DNA of 11,786 nt. Source: Spirochaetaceae bacterium (GTDB lineage: Bacteria > Spirochaetota > Spirochaetia > Treponematales > Breznakiellaceae). Each line of letters starts with the position of its first letter. Position 1 is the first letter of the stretch. Position numbers and translations under genes: made by a program. This document shows, one piece after another, positions 5,705 to 11,786 of the stretch. The stretch covers positions 1 through 11,786 of the forward strand of contig JAITXS010000001.1 in the NCBI GenBank assembly GCA_031284645.1, given 5' to 3'. A model generated the notes under the pieces. The model was given only the letters and a program-made list of their open reading frames with translations. It did no database searches and was not told the origin of the DNA.

Positions 5705-6856
5705 TCAGTATTGTAAAACAACGAGGCCCGATGCGCCGATATTCCAGCTTTGCCGTTCTTCCCATGAGGCTACAAGAATATCTTGACCGATTGCGATTGA
5801 TGTATAGACAAAATCCGGAGGAAGAGGCGGCAATGTTTTTGTTAATATGCCATTCTTATCACAAACGCTAAAAATTCCGTCACTCCTTACCGCAGCGGAA
5901 AAAGCATACGGCTTTTCCCGATAAAAACCGGAAACTTCCTCACTTTCATCGCCTCCTCCGTTTGTCCAAAGAACAGAGGCACCAACCGTATCACAATAGA
6001 TACGCGCGATCACGGTCTTATCATGTGTTCCTTCGCTCAATTTTTCTAAAAGCTCTTTTACAAGAACAGGCGCTTGGCCAAATGTGCCGCCCGCTTCCGC
6101 CTTTCTAAAAACATCAAGCGGAATTTCCCGGGTATTTTCCGCACTAAGCAAAGATTCGGCGCGGTAGTAACGTAATACAGAATGATTGCCGTCGGTTTTT
6201 TTTGGCGAAAAATAGCAGGCACCCTGTTCGTTTATAAAAAAATTTTTAATTTCCCAGCCCCCACTCAGCGGGAAAGCCGAAAAAGCCGGAATTGTGACAC
6301 CCTGCAGTCTATCTGAACCGGTAAACAGCGAATATGCTCTGTATGTAAGTTTTTCAAGCGGACTGTCGGAAAAATAATCAACATTGAATAAAATCACGGT
6401 GGGGTTCCCGTTAAATAAAAAAGGAGCTGAGGCACTCATATTCCCCAGATCAAAAAGCGCGGCACTATCAGCTTCCTCTGCCTTTCCGGCAATCTTTTTT
6501 ACCGCAAAAAGCCGTTTTTCCGGGCCCTCTCCGTCTTCCCACGGGTAGAGCAGGAAAAAGCCAATCCGGTTTACCGCGAGGGCAAAAGCATCCTCAAGCG
6601 GAATAATGCCGGTAATATGCGGCATAAGCGGCCAGGGTTCAAAATCGTTCAGATTTGAATCAGAAGGCGAGTTTATCTGCTCCAGGCCCCCATTTCTCAA
6701 TTCAAGCCAAAGCGGGACGGAAGAAAGCTCTATTAAAAAATCAGGATTTTTCCGGCTTAAAGGCGTACCCTCAGACTGAACAGGGCGCCTGTCCGACCAT
6801 TCCTCTTTTTTTTGGCAGGTGCAAAGATATACAAGGAGCACGCCGCACATGCACAC
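5705..6856 (-). CDS. Probable secreted lipoprotein, function unknown
   Basis: The last gene of a minus-strand operon. It encodes about 383 aa from GTG at 6856; an ATG lies two codons later (6850). Just after the start is a hydrophobic stretch ending LCTCQKKEEW, which looks like a spirochete-type lipobox with the lipidated Cys before the polar region. The rest is soluble, with repeated beta-strand-like segments (for example ALAVNRIGFFLLYPW and AYSLFTGSDRLQG), which suggests a beta-propeller or similar fold. I recognise no catalytic motif. The start is doubtful: starting at GTG gives a signal sequence with no positive charge, while the frame stays open upstream through a charged stretch (HSKY) into the end of the hydrolase gene with no ATG, GTG or TTG at a sensible place. 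See the finding on this point. Confidence 0.75.
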   Translation of the reverse strand: MCMCGVLLVYLCTCQKKEEWSDRRPVQSEGTPLSRKNPDFLIELSSVPLWLELRNGGLEQINSPSDSNLNDFEPWPLMPHITGIIPLEDAFALAVNRIGFFLLYPWEDGEGPEKRLFAVKKIAGKAEEADSAALFDLGNMSASAPFLFNGNPTVILFNVDYFSDSPLEKLTYRAYSLFTGSDRLQGVTIPAFSAFPLSGGWEIKNFFINEQGACYFSPKKTDGNHSVLRYYRAESLLSAENTREIPLDVFRKAEAGGTFGQAPVLVKELLEKLSEGTHDKTVIARIYCDTVGASVLWTNGGGDESEEVSGFYREKPYAFSAAVRSDGIFSVCDKNGILTKTLPPLPPDFVYTSIAIGQDILVASWEERQSWNIGASGLVVLQY

Positions 6857-6905
6857 AGCTAAAAAGTATTTTGAGTGATATAAGCCGGTAAAGGGAAATT
6901 GTATG

Positions 6906-7562
6906 TTACGGATAATAAGGAACTTCCGCCGCAATCGTTGTCGAAGGCCCGTGTCCGGGATACACTGCAGTATTACCGGGCAGGGCAAAGAGACGGTGAA
7001 GGCTTTCCTCCAGCTTCTCTGGCTCACCTCCCGGAAGGTCGGTTCGCCCCACACCGCGCTTAAAAAGCGTGTCCCCGCTTAATAAGAGCGCGTTTTTTTC
7101 ATCGTATAAAGCGATGGAACCGGAACTGTGTCCGGGGAGGCAGAGTACTTTGAACTGTTCTACAAGATCGCCTTCTTCAAGCAGCGTTGTCGGCTCCGGC
7201 ATTTCTTCCCAAAGCCCGTCAATAAACGAGTTATCCCCGCCGCTTATGGCACGCAAGCTCTCGCAATGGTGTTTATAGGCTTCTTTACCAAGAAAATACG
7301 CATCGTTTTTATGAATCATAATCTCAGGATGAAAACCTGCTTGTGCATAATGGCTGATTATTTTCGGTAAAGCGGCAAGATGATCAAAATGCCCGTGCGT
7401 AAAAACAATAAAACGCGGATCAAGATGAAAAGCCTCAAGCTTTTTGATAATTTCTTTTGCCCCGTCCCCGGGATCAAGAAGCAGAGCCCCGCCGCTTTCC
7501 AGGGGAATGATATAACAATTTGTCGCAATAGCTCCGACAATGATTTTTTCAATATTCATCAT
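6906..7562 (-). CDS. Metallo-beta-lactamase-fold hydrolase, glyoxalase II-like
   Basis: Cytoplasmic Zn-dependent hydrolase of the hydroxyacylglutathione hydrolase (GloB-like) branch, probably acting on a thioester. The protein has 218 aa with the full metal site: THGHFDH (H56, H58, D60, H61), GHSSGSI (H145), SGDTLF (D164) and YPGHGPST (H204). LLLDPGD at 28-33 is the usual early strand. It lacks the C-terminal glutathione-binding extension of classical GloB, as do many short bacterial homologues, so the substrate is open. Two adjacent ATGs (7562, 7559) are possible starts, with no strong ribosome site. The preceding gene stops 9 bp upstream, and the lipoprotein gene follows about 50 bp downstream, so translation coupling is likely. 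Confidence 0.92.
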   Translation of the reverse strand: MMNIEKIIVGAIATNCYIIPLESGGALLLDPGDGAKEIIKKLEAFHLDPRFIVFTHGHFDHLAALPKIISHYAQAGFHPEIMIHKNDAYFLGKEAYKHHCESLRAISGGDNSFIDGLWEEMPEPTTLLEEGDLVEQFKVLCLPGHSSGSIALYDEKNALLLSGDTLFKRGVGRTDLPGGEPEKLEESLHRLFALPGNTAVYPGHGPSTTIAAEVPYYP

Positions 7563-7571
7563 TCTATGGTA

Positions 7572-7922
7572 TCATTCGTTTTTTATAATAACAATATCAC
7601 GAAGCATATAGCGAATACCTATTTTTTTACCGTTGGCAAGGATCATATCATTGTGCTCAATACGTGCCCGAACCGTAAGCAGTCTCTGCGCATACGGGCT
7701 TAGCTTGTCCTTTTCATCTGAGGGGATATACCAGTCTTTCCCCGACTCATCACTTATCACCATTTCAGGGAACGGCATATTACCGACAATACGAACCCTG
7801 CCGGTAATTTCAACTGTTTTTTGCTCTTGGGACGTCTTGTCTTTACCACCAAGAGCAAAAGCCTCGGGTATGATAAGAAAAACAGGAAGCACCATGATGC
7901 TGATCTTTAAAAATGTATTCAT
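7572..7922 (-). CDS. Small exported protein with OB-fold-like domain, function unknown
   Basis: The protein has 116 aa. A signal peptide (MNTFLKISIMVLPVFLIIPEA, cleavage probable after AFA at 21-23) exports it to the periplasm. The mature part runs VEITGRVRIVGNMPFPEMVI, then a DWYIPSDEKDKLS segment, then LLTVRARIEH and a final strand. This order resembles small secreted OB-fold proteins that bind ligands or bridge other proteins; that is inference. The gene starts 12 bp after the barrel-protein stop and ends 9 bp before the hydrolase gene, so it sits inside the operon. No motif indicates catalysis. Confidence 0.82.
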   Translation of the reverse strand: MNTFLKISIMVLPVFLIIPEAFALGGKDKTSQEQKTVEITGRVRIVGNMPFPEMVISDESGKDWYIPSDEKDKLSPYAQRLLTVRARIEHNDMILANGKKIGIRYMLRDIVIIKNE

Positions 7923-7934
7923 TGATTTTGCCGC

Positions 7935-9776
7935 TTATTTAAAGATACGAACGCCTAAACTCGCGATAACGGCGTTTCTTTGCGGATATTCAGCGCTGTC
8001 AACTATCTGAAATGAATGAGGCCCGTCATTACTGTATGTCCCATCAATATTCGTCCAGTAGGAAAAGACAAATCCGGCCTCGGCAAAAAATTCAACAGGA
8101 TAATCTTTAAGCTTGTGTTTCCCGCCGACTTTTAAGATATAAAACCACTGATAAGCTCCATCCTGTAAAAAATATTTTTTCAAAGCACCCTCTCCCGCCC
8201 TTGTTCCGGTAAGCTCGGAAAGGTAGGAACTTCCGTTCACTGCGCTGCTTCCGTAATCCGCACCGTGACGGATCATTTGAAACTGAGCGTTGAACATCGT
8301 ATGAACCAGCGGGGCAAACTCAAAACGGAGCCGTATTTCATCGGAATTCGGCGGTAAATAATAGCCTATTCCGTAACCATGATTGAGATACGCTTCTTCC
8401 ATAGGCGTTTTATACCAGGGAGTGCCTGTTTTCGGGTGGGTATAGCAGTAAGGCTCAATTTTTGTATAACTTAATGTCAGTCTGCCAAAAGACAGCGATG
8501 GTATCGAAAGTGCCGCACCGGCCTGATAGGCAAACATCTCCCGATCCAGAACAAAAAAATCTTTCTCAAGGTTTACTTCATCAAGAAAAAGCGAGGCCCA
8601 GATATAACCCAATCCGGGTTTTTGCACTTTTAGATTGCCGAACATACCGATATTATCAAAATCGCCTATATTGTTCTGATAGAAAAATTTGTCAATGAGC
8701 GGGAATAAATAACCGATCTCAAAACGTTTAGGCCAAACCGATGAGGTTCCGAAATCAATATGAAAATAACTCTTGTAGTTTAATTCAAACATGATAATGG
8801 AAAACGCATTTTGAAAGCTCATGGATGAGTCCTGGATGCCGTGTTCATTATAATATTCAAGAATACCGCTTAAACTTGAGAAACTAAACCATGAAAAAGG
8901 ACTTATCGTAAATTCCATGCCAAAAAACGGCTGCGCGAAACTGTTTAATACCAAACTGCTTCCGTTTGTCATCGCGGCCCACTCACGATCTAACCTGCCC
9001 AATCTAAACGTAAATATATCGTCAAATGCGGCACCCGATATTTCCGATGTAGTGCCGTAGCCGACCCCCAGATCGTGCGGCCAGCCGACCATGCCCGACG
9101 AGGATATATTGGTAATATTCGATACCCAGCCATCCCACCGGCTTTTATAAGTAAACGGGAAGTACGCAGGCGGATTCCCGTAAACCGGATAAGAATCAAC
9201 CTTAACGCCATTTTCGTCCCAGTTAGTCATTTCCCCAAAAAACGGTCTGTTTACATAAAACATCGCAAACTCAATTTCGCTTCCGAAAGAAAGATGAGAA
9301 CCTATATCTCCGGCTACATGGGCGTTAAGCCGGAGATCAAAGCCTCCGTGTGCCTTATCGCCAAAATAATATGCACCGGAAGACAGAAAACTACTGCCTA
9401 CTCCCACTTCTGCGGAAAGTCTTGTCCCGCCTTTTGTTTCTCTTCCAAGCGTGTATGTACCGCGCATTGTATCGAATCCTTTTTCCGCCGGAGCCAATTT
9501 TTTTCGTGCGTTTTCAAAGATCACCCGCTCAGTCTCCGAAAGACCGCGGGACTTATCCAACAAGAGGATTTCATCAATTATGTGGATTATGGTCTCTCGT
9601 TGATATGGCTTTACGGAAGGAAGCGGCGGACACAGGGCGCGAAGCTCGGCTTGCTCCAAAAAGAAGTAAATTGAATCATCCAGGGGCACTGCGTTATGAG
9701 TCTGCGCCTGAATACGCATGGCCGGAAAGACAAACAGGAAAAGCGGGACAAAGAGCCACGCATGTTTTTTTTTCAT
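7935..9776 (-). CDS. Large outer-membrane beta-barrel protein, possibly Wzi/capsule-assembly-like
   Basis: The protein has 613 aa from the ATG at 9776, which has a GAGAG site 5 nt upstream; an in-frame GTG at 9788 is the other option. The signal peptide is MKKKHAWLFVPLFLFVFPAM with cleavage likely after IQA (22-24). Next comes a helical N-terminal segment (about 31-95; DSIYFFLEQAELRALCPPLP and IIHIIDEILLLDKSRGLSE) of the kind seen before capsule-assembly Wzi barrels. The remaining about 500 residues are rich in aromatic-ended beta strands (for example FFGMEFTISPFSWFSF), with Gly/Asn/Tyr loops, ending in LGVRIFK. An outer-membrane barrel is well supported; the Wzi assignment is tentative. It is the first gene of the operon and probably the main surface-related product. 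Confidence 0.85.
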   Translation of the reverse strand: MKKKHAWLFVPLFLFVFPAMRIQAQTHNAVPLDDSIYFFLEQAELRALCPPLPSVKPYQRETIIHIIDEILLLDKSRGLSETERVIFENARKKLAPAEKGFDTMRGTYTLGRETKGGTRLSAEVGVGSSFLSSGAYYFGDKAHGGFDLRLNAHVAGDIGSHLSFGSEIEFAMFYVNRPFFGEMTNWDENGVKVDSYPVYGNPPAYFPFTYKSRWDGWVSNITNISSSGMVGWPHDLGVGYGTTSEISGAAFDDIFTFRLGRLDREWAAMTNGSSLVLNSFAQPFFGMEFTISPFSWFSFSSLSGILEYYNEHGIQDSSMSFQNAFSIIMFELNYKSYFHIDFGTSSVWPKRFEIGYLFPLIDKFFYQNNIGDFDNIGMFGNLKVQKPGLGYIWASLFLDEVNLEKDFFVLDREMFAYQAGAALSIPSLSFGRLTLSYTKIEPYCYTHPKTGTPWYKTPMEEAYLNHGYGIGYYLPPNSDEIRLRFEFAPLVHTMFNAQFQMIRHGADYGSSAVNGSSYLSELTGTRAGEGALKKYFLQDGAYQWFYILKVGGKHKLKDYPVEFFAEAGFVFSYWTNIDGTYSNDGPHSFQIVDSAEYPQRNAVIASLGVRIFK

Positions 9777-9832
9777 AAATACTCTCACTAACTGAATCTT
9801 TTGCGCCGTTTTATGGCACGCTGAGTAAAGTT

Positions 9833-9861
9833 ACTATAAAACAAATTATATCGTCAAGCAA
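9833..9861 (-). promoter_or_regulatory. Candidate promoter of the barrel-protein operon
   Basis: On the minus strand, TTGCTT (9856-9861) is followed by a 17-bp spacer and TATAGT (9833-9838). A TTGACG and a TATAAT lie between them at unsuitable distances, so the exact boxes are uncertain. This AT-rich part of the 9789-9957 gap is the only obvious promoter region for the four-gene operon. Confidence 0.4.
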
Positions 9862-9957
9862 GACGGCGTGCCGGAATTTCTCTCGTGAGATGAAGCTTCC
9901 CCCGCCTGAAAGATGCGGATAATGTTTGTCGTTCAGATACGGGTTGTTGAATAAAAC

Positions 9958-11103
9958 TTATGCGTTGAGCGCGGCTTCAATGCGGCGGAGCGCCTCGGCA
10001 AGACGGGCACGGGTTGTGGCAAAGTTCAAGCGAACATGATTGTTGCGTCTGCCGTTTGCATCGCTTTCGCCAAAAGCGGCCCCTTCACTCATTGCGACCC
10101 GGGCCTTTTTGATTAGCCATCTATAGGGGTTCTCTTCTCCTAAAAGCCGGCTAAAATCAATCCATTGCAGATAGCTTCCCTCGTTGTGAGGGAACTTTAT
10201 ATCGCTTGATATTTTTTTTAGTCCTGCTTCAAGAAAATCGCGGTTGCCCTTGAGATAAACCATAAGCTCCCGCTTCCAGTCATCGCAGCTTCCGTCATAG
10301 GCCTTTTCCGCCACTGCCGCGTGCATGACCCCGGATTCTGATATTGCGTAAGCCGCTTTTTTGAATTCCCGGCGTATGTTTTTATTTGGTATAACAGCAA
10401 AACCAAAGGGAAGCCCCGCGACATTGTAGGTTTTGCCGGGCCCCATAAGCGTAATACTGTTATTATACGCATAATCATCAAGCGTAAAAAACGGTATGTG
10501 CTTGTTCTCATAGATAAAGTCGCTATGAACCTCGTCCGAGATAACAAGGATGTTTCTTTCTTTCGCAAAACGGCTGAATTCCCGCAGTTCTTCTTCTTTG
10601 TACACACGCCCGACAGGATTATGCGGATTGGATAGCATCATCATGCGTGTATCGGCTTCCGCTTTATGCCGCATATCGTCAAAATCCGGCTGATAGTATT
10701 CATCCTCATTTTTAAGCGGCGACCAAATTGATCTTCTGCCTGTTTTTACCGGAGCATCAAGTATGCCCGTATAGCTTGGAACCGGTATAAGGACACTCCC
10801 CTCCCGCATACTGGTTGTTAACGCGAGTCCGGGAACCAGCGCGTGCAGCAGAACAATCCACTGTTCATCGGCCTCACACTTGTATTGCCGCCGCAGCCAG
10901 CGCGCTATTAGTTTGTTAAGCTCATCGTATAACTGATAGCCGTAAACCCCAAACCGCGCTTTTTCAACAAGCTTCTCTATAATTACTTGGGGCGCACGAA
11001 AGTCCATGTCGGCTATAAACAGAGGAAGTATATCGGGCCCAAAGTGATTCCATTTAACGCTGCCGTCCCCGTGCCGGTCTATTTCTTCGTCAAAATCAAA
11101 CAC
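9958..11103 (-). CDS. MalY/PatB-type PLP C-S lyase (putative cystathionine beta-lyase), aminotransferase fold I
   Basis: Cytoplasmic PLP enzyme of the MalY/PatB group, which splits cystathionine or cysteine-type C-S bonds to thiol, pyruvate and ammonia. The protein has 381 aa, close to the family norm. Visible features are the N-terminal WADMDF-type motif (IADMDF, 30-35), SNPHNPVGRVY (158-168), DEVHSDF (190-196, Asp190 contacting the PLP ring nitrogen), the Schiff-base lysine K224 in GPGKTYNVAGL, and the C-terminal HVRLNFATTRA with the carboxylate-binding Arg. The residue before the lysine is Gly, where PatB-type enzymes often have Ser. The GTG start at 11103 has AAGGA 7 nt upstream. It lies 51 bp after a lipoprotein gene, with a tandem repeat between them. 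A gene symbol is not safe without an alignment. Confidence 0.92.
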   Translation of the reverse strand: MFDFDEEIDRHGDGSVKWNHFGPDILPLFIADMDFRAPQVIIEKLVEKARFGVYGYQLYDELNKLIARWLRRQYKCEADEQWIVLLHALVPGLALTTSMREGSVLIPVPSYTGILDAPVKTGRRSIWSPLKNEDEYYQPDFDDMRHKAEADTRMMMLSNPHNPVGRVYKEEELREFSRFAKERNILVISDEVHSDFIYENKHIPFFTLDDYAYNNSITLMGPGKTYNVAGLPFGFAVIPNKNIRREFKKAAYAISESGVMHAAVAEKAYDGSCDDWKRELMVYLKGNRDFLEAGLKKISSDIKFPHNEGSYLQWIDFSRLLGEENPYRWLIKKARVAMSEGAAFGESDANGRRNNHVRLNFATTRARLAEALRRIEAALNA

Positions 11104-11123
11104 AAAAAATCCTTTTTATCATT

Positions 11124-11159
11124 TGACTTAGAAGGGTCAGGTGACTTAGAAGGGTCAGG
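11124..11159. repeat. Perfect 18-bp tandem duplication upstream of the MalY-type gene
   Basis: TGACTTAGAAGGGTCAGG occurs twice head to tail (11124-11141 and 11142-11159) without mismatch. Each unit has TGAC-N8-GTCA dyad ends. The lipoprotein stop codon (TGA, 11155-11157) falls in the right-hand copy. On the minus strand the units sit 21-56 nt upstream of the GTG at 11103. Confidence 0.9.
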
Positions 11160-11568
11160 GAGATGTCGGTAGAGTCACTCTTTTTACATAAATCCTTGGA
11201 TAATCATTACTAGCAGGGTCTGAAAGCCCCTTGCTTAATACTAAATCAAAACTTTCATCGGGAAGTATGGTATATCCGCTCCAAGCGGTCCGTGAAACAA
11301 GAACTTTGTACAGATCATCTACACGTGCTTGTGCTGCGCTTTGCGTTCCGGTAAAAGTCCATAACTGCCCGGGGAAATACCGCCCAAGATACAAATCAAC
11401 TTGAAATTGGGTCACAATGTCCGCAGTAAAATTGATGCTCGGATTCTCTACCCTAACAGCAAAAACATCGGTGTCTTCTTCCTGTTTGCAAGAAGAAAAA
11501 GTAAACGAGGCAACGAACAAAATAAAAAGAATAAAAACGATTCCCCGCAGGGATTTTTTGGTTTTCAA
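11155..11568 (-). CDS. Small lipoprotein, function unknown
   Basis: The protein has 137 aa with a classic lipoprotein signal: MKTKKSLRGIVFILFILFVA, then the lipobox FSSC with lipidated Cys27, followed by KQEEDTD. The mature domain of about 110 aa has Tyr/Phe and beta-type segments (FQVDLYLGRYFPGQLWTF) and ends in TLPTSP. I recognise no family. The start is TTG at 11568, supported by GGAGG 5 nt upstream and by the signal peptide beginning there. The promoter at 11634-11662 drives it. The MalY-type gene lies 51 bp downstream and may share the transcript. Confidence 0.85.
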   Translation of the reverse strand: MKTKKSLRGIVFILFILFVASFTFSSCKQEEDTDVFAVRVENPSINFTADIVTQFQVDLYLGRYFPGQLWTFTGTQSAAQARVDDLYKVLVSRTAWSGYTILPDESFDLVLSKGLSDPASNDYPRIYVKRVTLPTSP

Positions 11569-11633
11569 TGATTCCTCCGTATAGTAAAATAAAAAGTAAC
11601 GCAGTTTTTGATCCGCGTCCGGACATGGTCATG

Positions 11634-11662
11634 ATAATACTTTGTTGCCGGTAAAGATTCAA
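11634..11662 (-). promoter_or_regulatory. Sigma-70 promoter of the small lipoprotein gene
   Basis: On the minus strand, TTGAAT (11657-11662) is followed by a 17-bp spacer and TATTAT (11634-11639), 4 of 6 and 5 of 6 matches with ideal spacing. The start point would be about 60 nt upstream of the TTG codon. It may also serve the MalY-type gene. Confidence 0.65.
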
Positions 11663-11684
11663 GAGGACGCATTGCCTAAAAAAT

Positions 11685-11732
11685 AATCTAGCTGAAAAGG
11701 GGTGGTTGCCCAAGAACTAAAATCTAGCCGAA
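11685..11732. repeat. Direct repeat AATCTAGCYGAA, two copies
   Basis: AATCTAGCTGAA (11685-11696) and AATCTAGCCGAA (11721-11732) are 36 bp apart and differ at one base. The second copy is followed by two CTTAAG palindromes. No coding sequence covers this stretch. The origin is unknown; it could be part of a dispersed repeat that continues past the window. Confidence 0.5.
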
Positions 11733-11756
11733 CTTAAGCTCATGAAAACTTAAGCG

Positions 11757-11779
11757 ACATCCTGACAGGATGTGTTTTT
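11757..11779 (+). terminator. Plus-strand hairpin plus T-tract at the right edge
   Basis: ACATCCT (11757-11763) and AGGATGT (11767-11773) form a 7-bp stem with loop GAC, followed by GTTTTT. This is a normal intrinsic-terminator shape for plus-strand transcription. No plus-strand gene precedes it in the window, so it might belong to a repeat element or end antisense transcription. Confidence 0.45.
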
Positions 11780-11786
11780 AGTATAA

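Noticed and set aside
6857..7054. N-terminal extension of the lipoprotein frame up to an ATG at 7054
   Set aside because: It would overlap about 150 bp of the well-supported hydrolase gene, and the extension is arginine-rich antisense-like sequence, not a signal peptide.
9075..9674. A 199-aa open frame on the plus strand
   Set aside because: It lies wholly inside the barrel-protein gene on the other strand, with no ribosome site and arginine/serine-rich composition; a shadow frame.
11453..11713. An 86-aa minus-strand frame overlapping the small lipoprotein gene start
   Set aside because: It is out of frame with the lipoprotein, lacks a good ribosome site, and spans the promoter at 11634-11662.
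1..11786. CRISPR array, insertion sequence, transposase or phage genes
   Set aside because: I saw no regularly spaced repeat array, no transposase or integrase motifs, and no paired terminal inverted repeats. The only repeats are the short ones listed.

Overview
The window looks like a chromosomal segment of a Treponema-like spirochete. The evidence is a yajC-secD-secF cassette, a periplasmic-flagellum rod cluster (flgB-flgC-fliE), several lipoprotein-type signal peptides, and treponeme-like small secreted proteins. All protein genes lie on the minus strand. The only plus-strand features are a tRNA-Ile and a broken galE remnant. Genus-level placement is inference from gene content and style; no 16S or other marker is present.

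Reading from the left: secF (cut by the window edge), secD and yajC form a tight operon with a good promoter upstream of yajC. Upstream of that lies a small orphan gene for a 103-aa protein with a C-terminal Cys-Cys-Gly-Gly-Cys motif. It is read divergently from a complete tRNA-Ile(GAU) unit that has its own TTGACA promoter and hairpin terminator. Immediately behind the tRNA is a frameshifted fragment of a UDP-glucose 4-epimerase gene (galE). It meets, head to head, the end of the flgB-flgC-fliE transcript, which stops at terminator-like hairpins without fliF following. The flgB promoter region matches the flagellar sigma-28 consensus well, overlaps a perfect TATAAT, and carries three phased copies of a 10-bp repeat.

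Upstream of flgB is a four-gene minus-strand operon for the cell envelope and its surroundings. In transcription order it encodes a large outer-membrane beta-barrel (possibly Wzi/capsule-assembly like), a small exported OB-fold-like protein, a glyoxalase-II-type metallo-beta-lactamase hydrolase, and a probable lipoprotein whose start codon is unclear. Further right are a MalY/PatB-type PLP C-S lyase (aminotransferase fold) and, just upstream of it, a short lipoprotein gene, separated by a perfect 18-bp tandem duplication. The right edge holds short repeats and a plus-strand terminator-like hairpin.

Most of the window is ordinary core genome. I found no convincing new multi-gene system. The points most worth a second look are the broken galE at the tRNA/flagellar junction, the regulatory architecture in front of flgB, the CCGGC-tailed orphan protein, and the tandem repeat before the MalY-type gene.
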